Under the pieces are notes generated by a model. It worked only from the letters and a program-made list of their open reading frames with translations. It made no database searches and was not told the DNA's origin. Positions 33,936-45,999 of a stretch of 64,000 bases of DNA are shown here, piece by piece; position 1 is the stretch's first letter, and every line of letters starts with the position of its first letter. The stretch comes from Tigriopus japonicus. Taxonomy: Eukaryota > Arthropoda > Copepoda > Harpacticoida > Harpacticidae. The DNA lies in contig CM021316.1 of assembly GCA_010645155.1 (NCBI GenBank), positions 11,356,163-11,420,162 of the forward strand. Reading direction: 5' to 3'. The position numbers were made by a program, and so were the translations under genes.

Positions 33936-36080
33936 GATATCTTCTATCATTGCTCACTTAGTTTAAGAAAGAAATGCTTTAAGAGTCCCAAAATGAACTT
34001 CAATGAAATACATTCGCCCACATTCCAGCGTTGATGGCGTGATAGTTTCTGGTGATTGTTTTAAATCGAGTAGGCGCCGCTGTTGAATGCTTGCATGGAA
34101 ATGGGGCCAAAACATAATCCCACCCCTCTATTCCCTATTCCCACCACCCTCTTTCTAAAATAAGGAAAGGTCAAGAGAGAACGAATTCCATATCGTGTAG
34201 TTTTTACAAAAATATGGTGAGTGGAAAGAAAGAATAACGGAGAACATTGATGTTTGAGAAATGACGAAGGAATGCCTCTTCGTTCGAGTGACCTCAGTTC
34301 ACGTCATTTTTGGCTGTTTGTGCTCCAAAATGCCACGATTAATTTAGACTTGGGTCTACACAGATGCCTACGACTGAGGACAACTGACCACTTTCTCTGC
34401 ATGCCCAATTGGCCAAGAGTGTGCATGGGCAGACGAAGACAATCGAGGGCCAAATTGCTAGCTTAAGGCTCATGCCTGGGCAGTCTTTCCTGATCTTGAA
34501 CAATTTCCAAATTCCAAAATGTTTCAGGGATAACCTCGGAAATTAACCCAGGCTTGCTGAAGAACCAAGCGATGAGTTAGAGCGGTGAATTCCTTTATAT
34601 GGAGTACGTTGAGGAGACAATAGCGAAGAATATTCTTGGATTAAAAGAATCAATCAAACCCAAATTACAGAAGGGCACGATCGGTAATTGAGGTGTCATT
34701 ATAAAAAAGTAGAATAAAACACTTGGAATTCACGGTCAAAGTAAAGCCGAAATTTACTTGATTTGCTGCCATATATTAGTGTTAAAAATGGCATAACTAA
34801 AGTCAATCAATATATTTTTATATTTTTGGGCCAAAAAAATTTGACATCTTTTCGAAAAATGCTACCTCAATATATTCTTTGTATTAAAAACATCTAACAG
34901 CGGAAAATGCTTGGGTTTATTAAAAGGCGACACTTAAACATTTAGAGGGCATCAAATTTTGAAAAATAAAGCTTGGGTTTTTCATGCTGAGAAAAAGCTA
35001 AAAACAGAAGAAAATAAAAAAAATCTCTACATTCTAAAAGAGAGTTTTGTATTAAAAATTTCAAGAATAAGCAAAAATAAAGTTTCTCCCATTAAAAGAT
35101 ATTGTTTGATGTCAATGAATCAGAAACATTTAAATATATATTTCAAACTTGGCATTACATGAAAGGAATCAGTGACAACTTAAAAACTCAAATTTGTGTA
35201 TTGAAGGTCTACTGAACACAAGATAATGTGAACAATGTCTAACACTACAGCTCTGTTAAGAAAGAGATTAATCATTAAAAGAGGTCTACCTGATACGTTT
35301 GTCGACCCTCTGTTAGATTAAACTATAAACAAAACATAATTTTTTAGCTCCGAGTGAGGAAAGGCGTTTCTTGCGGTGGCCCCAGATTCCAGTCACTCAA
35401 AGAACCTTCAGCAAGCTCTGGACTGAAGTGAAAGTTATCTAGGTTGTCCTTTAACCTTGTTCGAATAATGGATACGGTCTCTTCATGGGACAAAATGTTC
35501 TCGGTGTTCACCGAAAACTATTCTTCTCTCCTTCTCCTATCACGCTCACCCCTAACGATCTATCGATCCTTCCCTGGCCTTCAGTTCTGTTCAAGAGAGA
35601 TCCACTCTGACCTGAAACTCAAGCCCCGAAATTATGCTCTCCACTTTGCAGACCGTAGAAGAGGGTTAACAACAATAATTGATTTAGCTATTTCACACCA
35701 CGTAAAGGATCTCACTCCCGACAAAACATATCAATCAAGACCAAGTCAATTCATCAAGCCCGCTCCAGGATAGAAAGCTCCAGGCTCCATAGATTATCCT
35801 CATCTAATGGCGCTTGGAACACAAAAACAACGCCAACTTTCCAGCGATGTTTATCTATTTTAATACATGAGAACATGCATGCACTTGCCGTACAAGATCG
35901 GAGGACATGGAACGTATATGAACTTGCATCTCATGAACCAGGAACTTCACCGTTTGCTTCTTTTCTCAAAACTATTCTTAAGAAAGATAGCGTTTGATTT
36001 AAAGAATTTACTTCATTCATGAAATGATAATGGTATCCAAGCTCAGCTCTGGATTCCATCATAGCTAACGCGTTTTGGAG
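33936..36080. other. 3' flank of the cysteine-rich gene; no gene recognised
   Basis: Open frames at 34254-34466, 34959-35162 and 35444-35773 lack motifs or splice partners. The first lies where the 3' UTR of the preceding gene would be. The base composition becomes more balanced from about 35340 onward, compared with the AT-rich DNA before it. Confidence 0.3.
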
Positions 36081-38121
36081 AGGGGAGCAGAAGCGTCAAA
36101 GTGAAAATAGCGCTTTTTATCTGCCACTCTCGTGAAAGTTGAAAGTAGCATTTGCATGAACATCGATCAAGGACATTTGTGTATGTGTGTATATAGCCTC
36201 TCCGGGATCTGGCGACACCCATCTCTAATTTGGACGAGATGCTGGGCTCTCAAAAACTTCCTCGAGATCGCAACGGTTCCCTCTCTGTCTAATGAGCTCG
36301 CCTCGAATTGAATTAGCGCCCAATCCCGCATTACTTTTCGACTTTTGAAACCCAATCAGTAGACATAAAGATTGGAGTACTCCTCGATACAATCGAGTAC
36401 TGTTCAAGTCCATAATGCCAAAGCTTCTCGCATCATGGGAACAAGCCGGCAGTGGGTGAGGTCTAAGAACAGACTTTAAAAAAAGTCTCTCCCTCCTTGT
36501 CCGAATCCAAAGTACAGGTCTCTGCTTCGGCCAAGCAAAAGATTCCCTATTCTACCGCCTGTGTGAAGGCGATATACAATCAAGGGAACACACCTCCTTC
36601 GCGTTTCTCTTTGAGAAGAAATGCATCTTCTAAGAGTCCATTCTCGAACGAAATCTGGCTGTCCGTGCCTACAATTGGCTGCTTCTCCGATGCTTCGGGA
36701 GGCTCAAGGTAGTCTGAAATCGGGCCAAGAAGAACAACGCTCTTCTTTGAGCCGTTCGTTCCTAGCAGAGCTCCTCGTTTCTCAAGAGGAGCAAACTGCC
36801 AAGGCGAAGGAAAGATCTTAAAGGCCACCTTCATTTTTCCAGGAGTGATTTGGGATGGACAAGCAAGACTGGGGACGGACTGTTTAGGCCTGCATGTGCT
36901 AGGTTCTCTCGGTGGGCTTTATACATAACTGGCTGACTGGCTGACTTGAGTGTCCCAACGAATTGAATAGGTTGGGCCAAAGAATTGGGCTGTGGGTGAG
37001 AGGGAGTAGGAGAGACCTGGTCCAAGAAGATCTCTTCTAGAGGAATCGTGAACCCCAGCATTGAGTCGCATCTCGAAGTGCTTCGGGAACACTTGGCTAA
37101 ACAGCAGATCCAAAACGTCGACTCCAGTGGATAAATTTTAGTGAAAGGTGTGTACATACAACATTGATACGCTTCAGACTTTAAAGGGAATCCAAGAGAA
37201 TCAAGCTTGAACCAAGGCTTGATCAATCTCATCGCGATCTCTCTACCAAGTGGGAGTATCGTAAGCATTAAGAAAAGGCCACACAGAGCCCAATTCGAGG
37301 CAACATCCCCAAACTTATCCCACAAACATTGTTTGTTTTTGACCCTAACCACCTTTTCATTCGTAAACCATTTTAACCGCAAAACGAGGACCTCTTTCGA
37401 GAGCATTCATTTGATTTACCGTATAATTAGTGTGACAAAGTGTCCTTTTTTAGTTGTCATGGATCTTGGCAAGGTTCCAAGATTCCTCAATCTTTCCAGG
37501 GGAGCACCCTGGCTTTCTAACTTGTTCAAAAATAGCCTGAAATGGCCGAAGTGAGTCAAGTGCTCGACAGCAACAGCTGACACGCTCCACCTTCCACTTT
37601 CTCACACTAATAGGATATATGCACCCTTTTATGGACTTCACTTCCAACCTTACTTTGGAACTTTCTGAACATCAACAATTTACAGTAACAGTGTAGGACC
37701 ATTCACAATCATTGACAATCATTTGATCATGCACACCCCTTTTAGCACTTCGCTAGCGTTCAAATTTAAAATAAGTTTCTCAAATATCTTTAAAAAAGGC
37801 TTGGCTTGTTCTTGAATAGCTTTCTCATCCTCACTTCAAATGTCTGGACGAATCTCTTGAGGTGACATCATCGATCGTAACTTGATCCTGATCAACCTAA
37901 TGTTTGCCCTCAGACCCCTTATTCATGATGAACAAATCCGTGACATTATGCATATGCACTGAGGCACATTATAAAAACTTATGTTATTCGCAAAAATGGC
38001 TTGTAACTCCGAAGCCTTTTTGGTGCAATCATAAGGAACAAAACCTTGATAGAATGAACATGATTATATTTTTACTTGGAAATAGGTGCACATTTTCAGA
38101 AACCCTACATTTATGTTACAG
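36081..38121. other. Upstream region of troponin T, likely first exon(s) and promoter
   Basis: An AG acceptor at 38120-38121 sits 25 bases before the troponin start codon, so at least one non-coding exon should lie upstream in this or the previous stretch. I cannot identify it or its promoter. A 191-codon minus-strand frame at 36831-37406 has no family signal and low-complexity parts; I treat it as chance. GC content here is higher than in the intergenic DNA to the left. Confidence 0.35.
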
Positions 38122-38146
38122 ATAGTGCCTGACATCCGCCAGCAAC

Positions 38147-41100
38147 ATGTCTGACGAGGAATATTATGAGGAGGAGGAGGTGTAAGTAACAATTAAAATT
38201 ATTAGAACCTGTTCAAGCAAACACTTCAACGGATATATTTTCTTTATTTAGTACCTCCAAGTATGTAAAAGAGTTGAAATGAAAGCAAAAACTAGTAAGA
38301 TAAACCATACCAGATTATGACTGGGTATGGGTATTGTTTTTTGCTCCATCCTCAGGCAATCAAAGACACTCCTGTAGGACTCTTCCTTTACATTTGTCAC
38401 CATATATTGTCCCATTGAAAAATTGTTGTTTCCAATTAATACTAACCGGTTTCTCCACTCATATTCTGGACAGTGAGGAGGAAGAGGAAGTGTACGAAGA
38501 AGAGGAAGGCGAGGAAGAGGATGTCGCTCAAATGGAAGAGTACGTTTTAACCCTATTATATGCATATATCAATTTAGTTTAGCAACATGTCATAAAGTTC
38601 ACACAAGACGAACCCATTGCCATTGATTTCATTTTAACAACGTCTAACTAGCAAAGCCATTTCAAGACATTGGCTGCTATGTTTTCTTGATCAGCACACT
38701 GACAATTAATTGATCCAGCTTGTGAAGCTCAAAAGGCTAATGGATCTCTTTTCTCTGTTCTCTTTCCAAATTCCTTGCTCTATTTCAACTTGGTCCACCT
38801 CAGCACCTCTAAAAAGTAAGTGCACAGAGAGGCTGAGGTGCACTGTTGATTGGAAAAAGGGTCCAGCAGTGGTAAAAGAAATATTAAAATTAGGCATTGG
38901 GTTCACACTAGGACGTTGTAGGCAATTTCTGGCACAAGCACAGTCATTAATCCAACCTTCGTTCATGTTTTAACAGGAAAAAGTCCGTTCGTTCAATGGT
39001 GTCGGATGGGTAAGCAAGATGAGCATGCATGATCTTTTGAGAAATCGCACCCTATTTCATAGCAAAAAGGACTATTTCAGTCAAACATAATGGCACTTGG
39101 CTATCTCTCTCTGTATCTAAAAGTATCTGCATGACTGCTGGCTCTTTTCCTCTCTTCAATGCATCTCGGGCAGCAATTTTTATTTGAAAAGAACCTTCTT
39201 ATTGATGATTGTCTGACTCACAGGGGAGACACCAACTTCCTGAAGGCTCGTCAAGAGGCCAAGAAGGGTGAGCTTGATGAGCAGCTGAAAGAATACATCA
39301 ACGAATGGCGCAAACAACGTTCCAAGGAAGAGGAGGAACTCAAGCGTCTGAAGGAAAAACAAGCCAAGCGCAAGGAGATCCGCGCCGAGCAGGAGAAAAA
39401 ATTGGCTCAGCAAAAGAAGGAAGAGGAGGAAAAGCTCCGCAGGTCAGCTCACAGAGGGTCTTTGATCTCCCCTAGAGTATTTCCAAAACCCAAGTTCTTA
39501 CCAATTACAGGGAAGAGGCCGACAAGAAGGCCAAAGAGGCTGAGGAGAAACGCAAGCGTCTCGAGGAGGCCGAGAAGAAGCGACAAGCCATGATGCAAGC
39601 CCAGAAGGAGAAACAACAAGCTTCTGGTCAGGGTGGCCGCGTGGGTGGCAAGCGATCCGATGGCGGTGGAGTAAGAGCAATAATTTTCAAAATGTATGGG
39701 GCTAATTTTTTTTACTGGTATCTTGGATTATTTTAGATGGGCAATGTCCAAGATGCTCGTCGTGAGATGACCAAGACCAAGGAGCAATTGGAAGAGGAAA
39801 AGAAGATCTCTTTGTCCATCCGTATCAAGCCCCTTGATCTTGATGGTATGGACTCTGACCAGCTCAAGAACAAGGCCAATGAGCTCTGGGAGACCATTGT
39901 CCGACTTGAGACCGAGAAGTACGATCTCGAGGAAAGGCAGAAGAGACAGGACTACGATGTAAGTAGAAATTAAAAAAAAAATCCTTCCCAAAACATCCCA
40001 TCATGTTTATTTGTAACGCATTATTTCGACCAACTCGTGCAGGCAGTTTTCCGTAAAAGGGCAGCATTTACGTTCTGATTTATTAGAATTTACCTTTAAC
40101 AAAACCGTAATTTACTCTTTTTCTTTGATGTTGATTCGTTTAGTTGAAAGAATTGAGAGAACGTCAACGACAGCAAAATAAGCAGAAGGCCATAAAACTC
40201 GGCCTTGATCCTGAGTAAGTTTCTCGTTAGTAGGCCTCTCCAGGGTGTAAAGACGAGTTTTGGAGATGGCGAGATGGATTGCGATGATTATGATGACGAT
40301 GGAGCTGCTGTAGTTTTACTTAATCAGTGTCACGATACTAGGCCCATTTCTCATATTCCCATATTTGTCTTTGATTTATAGCTCAAAGAGCTTAAGGAGA
40401 GACAGAAGCAACAGCTCAGACAAAAGGCCATGAAGAAGGGATTGGATCCCGAGTAAGCACAGCAATCATTTCTTGAACAAATCCCTTGGCATTTTCGATA
40501 CCCTATTTTCTTCGTACCCCGGAGTAATCCCAATTTAATTGTCAACCAATGCATTGATAGTAATCTTGTTACCCCTATGCTCCCTTGATCGCTTTTCAAA
40601 GCCAACCAACCCCTCATTTGCGGTTGTGTGATTGATTTCGAGGGTCACCGAATAAAACAATTATTAATACGACTTTTCGGCCTCTCCACCGGCCAAAAGA
40701 CAATCCAGTGGAGAGCTACTCGTCTCACATCCAAACAGCCAGACTTGAACTCTGGCCTTGTGAATTGACCAATGCTAATATTTATTTTTCCAACCAAACC
40801 AGTTTTGAGCGAGATTGACTAATGACATTTTTTTCCCACGGCTTCTGTTCAACTTTTCAGTTGGTTCAGCTTAAAGAGAGACAAAAGCAACAACTGAGAC
40901 ATAAGGCTAGAAAACGTGGGCTGGACGAGGAGTAAGATTCACGTTCAATGTACACACCTCGTAGACATTTAACCATTCATTTGAAACCTCCAAACTTGTT
41001 TGTCTTGCAACAAACTTACAAAAACACCACTTAGTTGCTAACCTACCTTTTTTAAAAGGTAACGAATGCGTAGACAAGCCAAAACGTGTTCTTAATTTCT

Positions 41101-42172
41101 CACAAGTTCCTTGCATTTGTCACCCTGTTCAAAAAACTAATTCCTTAATGATATTTTGAACCCTTATCAAATCATTTACTAATACAAATCTTACTTTTTC
41201 CAGGGCCTTGACTGGCAAGTACCCAGTAAGTATTCAGGCAAACCACATTGTTAAACAAACCTTCAAACCATGCTCATTATTATGGCCTCTTTCAGCCCAA
41301 GATCCGCATGTACTCCAAGTACGAGCGTAGGACAGACACCCGTACCTATGAGGACAGGCGAAAGCTCTACGAAGGCGTAAGTATTAATGTTAGGCCTTAA
41401 AATTTGGCAATATGCCAACTTCCGAACAATGGCACAAACAGAAAAGAAAAAAATATTGGTAGCCATTGGATGATATTTGTTATTCAATCAGGGCTGGGAA
41501 GTTGTGAGGGCTGAGCACTTGCAACAAATGTGGAAGGAGAAGTACGACGAATGGCTCAAGCGACCCAAGTGTAAGTTGGTTGCAAATGGCAAGGTTCAGA
41601 ATCTCAGCGAAAACTGTCCCTTTTCTAGACTAGGGACGGGTTGCAGTGATAATCGTGATGTTGCATACTCTCTGAAAAAGACCAGAAGAGTTTATGACAA
41701 AAAATACCGTTTTTCACTGTTTGCTCTTGTTTCTTTTACTAACGACTCTAGGGATGGGAAGTCCTGTACTCGGAAGTTCTTGAGAAGGATTGGAAAGAAA
41801 AGCACGAGGACTGGATAAAGCGTTCTCGCTGTAAGTAGTACCACCAATCTTGGCACGAAACCCAAGTCTGGTCTACTTTCTAACTACACTTTGTCTTCAC
41901 CTTTAATAACAACAATAACCTGAGAAAGAAAAATTGCTTGGATAATTATCGCTATATTCTGAATTACAGCCAAGCTTCCCAAATGGTTCGGAGAGCGCCC
42001 TGGCAAGAAGCCCGGCGATCCGGACTCTCCCGAAGACGACGAGGAGGCTGGTGATCAGGCCCCTGCCGAGGTTGAGGAAGAAGAGGAAGAGGAAGAAGAG
42101 GAGGAGGAAGAGGAAGAGGAGGAAGAAGAGGAAGAGGAAGAAGAGGAGGAGGAAGAAGAAGAGGAGGAATAA
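38147..42172 (+). CDS. TnT: Troponin T, alternatively spliced, 396-399 aa
   Basis: Tropomyosin-binding subunit of the troponin complex of muscle thin filaments. Exons: 38147-38181, optional 38252-38260, 38474-38539, 38977-39009, 39224-39442, 39511-39670, 39737-39958, one of 40144-40214/40382-40452/40861-40931, 41204-41225, 41296-41376, one of 41492-41570/41752-41830, 41970-42172. The base set sums to 1191 nt and closes in frame. Order of parts: acidic N-terminus (MSDEEYYEEEE), lysine/glutamate-rich tropomyosin-binding helix, then the troponin I-binding coiled coil (ANELWETIVRLETEKYDLEE). Next come ALTGKYP and PKIRMYSKYERRTDTR, then LPKWFGERPGKKPGDP and a poly-glutamate tail of about 40 residues. 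That tail is known from arthropod troponin T. Regulation by alternative splicing is written in the exon structure; see the separate entries. Confidence 0.95.
38252..38260 (+). other. TnT: Optional 9-nt microexon of troponin T
   Basis: TACCTCCAA is bounded by TTTATTTAG upstream and GTATGT downstream. Inclusion keeps frame (adds three residues, changing V-E to V-T-S-N-E) and skipping joins 38181 directly to 38474 in frame. Variable small N-terminal exons are a known feature of troponin T genes. The splice sites are good but use is inferred. Confidence 0.6.
40144..40931 (+). other. TnT: Three tandem mutually exclusive 71-nt exons of troponin T
   Basis: Exons 40144-40214, 40382-40452 and 40861-40931 each have AG before and GTAAG after, each is 71 nt, and each enters in phase 0 and leaves two bases of a GAG codon. 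They encode versions of one 24-residue block: LKELRERQRQQNKQKA, LKELKERQKQQLRQKA and LVQLKERQKQQLRHKA, followed by xKLGLDPE, KKGLDPE or KRGLDEE. Because 71 is not a multiple of three, joining two of them would break the frame, so they must be exclusive. The block lies at the end of the troponin I-binding coiled coil. Confidence 0.9.
41492..41830 (+). other. TnT: Mutually exclusive exon pair (79 nt each) of troponin T
   Basis: 41492-41570 and 41752-41830 both start GGxTGGGAAGT (GWEV), are both 79 nt, and both leave one base (T) completing a serine codon in the next exon. The encoded blocks differ: AEHLQQMWKEKYDEWLKRPK against SEVLEKDWKEKHEDWIKRSR. Both have AG/GTAAGT borders. This corresponds to the exon 10A/10B choice known in Drosophila troponin T (upheld). 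Confidence 0.88.
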
Positions 42173-43283
42173 GCAGGTAATTAATTATACATGAGAGCAA
42201 AACCTTGGCCATTGTAAATGGGTGTCACCTGGAAAATGGACATTGAGTAGAAACCTGTTTCAAACAGAGGATCTTTAAACATCCCTTAAGAAGTTGATCT
42301 ATCAAAGTTTTTTTTGCTAAGGTTGATCATTTCTGACTCGACGCCATTTGGTTTGCAGACTGCTCCTGACACAAATTCCAACCCACTATCTCATCTTCAT
42401 CATTCAACATCAATGCTTCATCTGCCTTTCTACAATGACCTTCGATGTAGATCTTGCTTCTCACGTGATACATATATATATATAAAAGAAAAAAATTATG
42501 AAGAAAACGATTCCCGCATCAGCATGTTCTTGGCTTCTTGGCCCGAAGTGTTCTCCCGAAACATAAGCAACCAGAGGATCAGGTTCGCCCTTCAACCCAT
42601 CCATCCATCGATCCAACCAAGAAAATAGACCACCGCCATCAGTGTGTAACCTATCCACTGAAACTATCCACCTCCACCAAGAGCACAAACAAATGACCAT
42701 CGGCCCAACTTCAGACCAGTGTGAGGAATATGCTGTATTGTTTTCTCATGTTCCTCAACCTGAACTGCATGCATGCGACTACAATGAAAGGAGAAAAAGG
42801 CTATTAGTTACTATTGCAACGACTTCTTTCCGCACCGCTTTCGCCATTTGAAACGCATGGCTACTCTTCAGTACGATAATTTGGCCACTCAAATCTTGAG
42901 CAAATCTTTTCACCTTCTTCCTGATCAACTTTTCACCATCGTCCGTTGTGATTGTTTCTATCAGGTTTGATCTATCTATCTATCCATCCATCTATCTATT
43001 CTCTGTCTATCTGTCTCTTTTTCCCATTTCTCTGCCCTCCCGTTGAGAACTTCCGGAAATTGTTTTCTTTCCACATTTCTGATTTTCCTCTTCTGGCAAG
43101 ATTGACTCGAAAAAACGACAATAGATTCTTTCATGTTCAATGTTGTTGTTTGTGTGATGTTTTCAAAACTTTATCAATGGCAACAAATCCACCACCATCC
43201 ATCCACCCACAAAGTTGGTATGCAAGAAGTGTCCTCATGATGAATTTTGGAAAGGTGCACACTTTTCATAAGCCTCAAATAAA
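42173..43283 (+). other. TnT: 3' UTR of troponin T with a probable UTR intron
   Basis: Four bases after the stop codon, AGCAG is followed by GTAATT (42177), and a TTTGCAG acceptor ends at 42358, so a 182-base intron lies in the 3' UTR. The exon junction is close to the stop, so it should not trigger nonsense-mediated decay. Further on are a TA repeat (about 42470-42484) and TCTA/CCAT microsatellites (about 42965-43012). AATAAA at 43278-43283 is the likely poly(A) signal. Small open frames here are not supported as genes. Confidence 0.6.
43278..43283 (+). terminator. TnT: Poly(A) signal of troponin T
   Basis: Exact AATAAA about 1.1 kb after the stop codon, with no earlier exact AATAAA noticed in the 3' UTR. 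Confidence 0.5.
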
Positions 43284-45035
43284 GATTTTTGCACATAAAA
43301 AAGAATCACTGCAAGATCATTGAAGTATTTTTAGGGTGGATTGTTCACCAAAAAAAGTATAAAAAAGCTCCATGTAATCTCAATTGTTGACCAGGGTACT
43401 TATTAAGAAATAATAATATCATCAAATCGTCTCACATTTCATGACAATGCCACAACCGTTCCTACTACTACCACTACCACTACCATCACTATTCCTATCA
43501 CAACATCTCTTATTACCATTACTACTATCACTACTACTACTACTACTACCATTTCAACTTCTACTCCTACTACTCCAACAAGTATCTGATTCTTTATCTC
43601 TCTAGATCTATTTTCCAAAAGCCTCAGAGATTGTTCTGAAATTTGACTATCAACCACGACAAGAAAAACTTTCTCCAAACCATTTTTGTCACCAGCCCAA
43701 CATTTCGATTCGATTTGGATGAAGGTGGATTTTGAAAGAGTTTTGCATTGCCGTTGACCACAACATCAAGTCCCCCGAATTTTTACTTTTTCCGACTCCC
43801 CTCTTTGAACAGTTCATCAAACTGCCTCTTCCCCCGCCACTCCTTCCAACCAAAATACGACCTTTTTGTCTTGAGTTAAGGCTATTTTTGGCCCTAGTTT
43901 TGTAATAAAAATTGTTTTCTTACAAACAATGAGCTCGAATTTCATTTTCTATCTTATCGCTAACATCCATGCAAGACGACTGAGAACAAGCAACAAGAAA
44001 GCTTCCCATTTCCACTTTCTCACTGGGCTGTGACACTCTCCAACACATTTCTGAGAATACCACTTGTGTTTCATATTCATTTTTTTATCGTCGAACCAGT
44101 ACTTTTTTCTCTGATGGTCTATCTCATTCATTCTATTCGCAAAAAGTACCCCAGAAGTTGATTTGGTTACCGATGCAATGTCGTTACTAACACTTAACAT
44201 GTTGCTCGCGTCGTTGTTGACTTCAAATCGATCTAGTGTTAAAAGACCTCAAAAATTGGACTTGGAAGTTTCAATATGCAATATTGCAAAGGAGAACACG
44301 AGTGATTTCTTCCCAGAACATTAGTACCCCAACAAGCAGTCCTCCAATCTCGAGTGATTAGGAATCTGGAATGGCAAACTTCAAGTTAAGAGGAAAAAAT
44401 GATCTTGTAGAATGTAGATCAATTATCAACATTTAAACAAAAACCTAAAAATCAAGCAATCACCAAACAAAGTGTTTGAAGGTCAGGTTTGTGACATGTC
44501 CACAATTTCTCCCTTGGTAATAACGTGACCATTTCCACAATGTTTGAATACTCCAGTGTACCAGAGTCCTATTTCTACTGAGACTTCTTATTTCCTCCTG
44601 TAAAGTTTGCGGTCAATGCCTCAAAGTTTTAACAAATTGTAAAATACAAGGTTGGGCACATAAATTAGCAAAGAGTTTAAGTGCCTCAATAACAGAAATG
44701 ATTTAACATGGAAAGATCACTGAAGTTTTGTTTGAAAGGTCAACTTGTTCTCTCCGAATTACTCAATGCAAAGACATCTACTGTATACTTAGAGGGCTAG
44801 AGGCCCTCTAAGGAGGACATATAAAGCTGGGTGTTTGAATTTGGCGCCGGGCGAAGCTAAGCCATTCTTCCTGCAGGGTGGACCAAAAGTTCTGTTGAAA
44901 CTTCTATTTTGCAAAAGTGTTATTTGAAAACATTCCAAGGGACTGAAATTTGTATACAAAACACATATCACATCAAAGTTGAAGGCCAGAAGTCTGTTAT
45001 CCAATGTGTTTGTTTCTGTTGGCAATGGCATTAAC
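43284..45035. other. Intergenic DNA with a CTA/CCA trinucleotide microsatellite
   Basis: Imperfect CTA and ACC trinucleotide repeats fill about 43455-43580. The valine- and leucine-like minus-strand frames there are translations of the repeat. No gene or clear mobile element was found in the rest. Confidence 0.4.
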
Positions 45036-45999
45036 TAGTGATGGACCGAAAGCGCTTTCGGCCGAAATTACGGCCGAAATTTCGGTTTCGGTTATGCCCA
45101 GGGATGGGAAGTAATTGTAATTGCAATTACAATTACATGTAATTGTAATTAATTACATTTTTGGGCCAAGTAATTGTAATTGTAATTAATTACAATTTGT
45201 GCCATGTAATTGACGAATTTTCAATTACTAATTACCAGTTACTTTTAAAAATCTTACTTCCTCAAACTAACCAAAAAACCAATTTATCAGTTTTTATTTG
45301 CAAAACAATTATTTCGTCATCAATTTGCGGTCAATGTGATGCCACGAGCAGGTAGCTTTTGTGACAATACACACCCAAGCTTTAATTATTAAATACTTTT
45401 AAACTGGAAGAGCTTTCGACCATGATTTTTGTGTCAGGATTTAGGGCTTTTCATAACCAAGGGCCGACTAATGAGGTGCAAAAATAAAGTTTTAAACCAT
45501 CGTAATACTCATACAAAGTTAGTGTTTTCTGAAAAAGAAAAATGGGCCTTGTGTTTGATGGTATAATATTTTTGATATTTAAGGCGTTCATAAGCTTTTG
45601 GTTTTTGTAAATCACTCTTTCATATTAACCTTTTTAAAAATGAGTTTTACCAAAAGTTGCCAGACGTTGCATCGCTGCTTTAAAATGGCAGATCTGTTTA
45701 TTTTTCATCGTTTTGAAAAGGCAAAAGGGTGAAAGAGACAGAAGATTTGTAATTGACATGTAATTGTAATTGAAGTCAATTATATTTTCGGATAATGTAA
45801 TTGTAATTGTAATTAATTACATTTTTTGATGAAGTAATTGTAATTGTAATTAATTACATTTTTTGATGAAGTAATTGTAATTGTAATTAATTACATTTTT
45901 TAACTAATTGACCCAACTCTGAATACAACCTACCCTTTTTAACACCGATAAACGTCCTAGTCAAAATTGGCAGCACTCCTGGTTCGAAAAACATCACTA
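45036..45999. repeat. Nested MITE remnants with AATTGTAATTAATTACA repeats
   Basis: One end of the TAGTGATGGACCGAAAG family starts at 45036. Directly after it, from about 45099, CAGGGATGGGAAGTAATTG starts a second unit filled with AATTGTAATTAATTACA repeats at 45105-45230 and 45750-45900 and ending near AATTGACCCAACTCTG (45903-45918), an imperfect inverted match to the start. A CATCACTA end follows at 45992-45999. No matching flanks were found. The repeats resemble those near 20150-20260. Confidence 0.5.

Noticed and set aside
36831..37406. 191-codon minus-strand open frame upstream of troponin T
   Set aside because: No domain, odd composition, no splice or promoter context, and it lies where non-coding first exons of troponin T are expected. 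A chance open frame in higher-GC DNA is more likely.
41964..42212. Leucine/proline-rich minus-strand frame
   Set aside because: Antisense of the poly-glutamate tail of troponin T.
42952..43678. Open frames rich in Ser/Tyr/Ile or Val over 42952-43323 and 43439-43678
   Set aside because: They come from TCTA/CCAT and CTA/ACC microsatellites in and after the troponin T 3' UTR.
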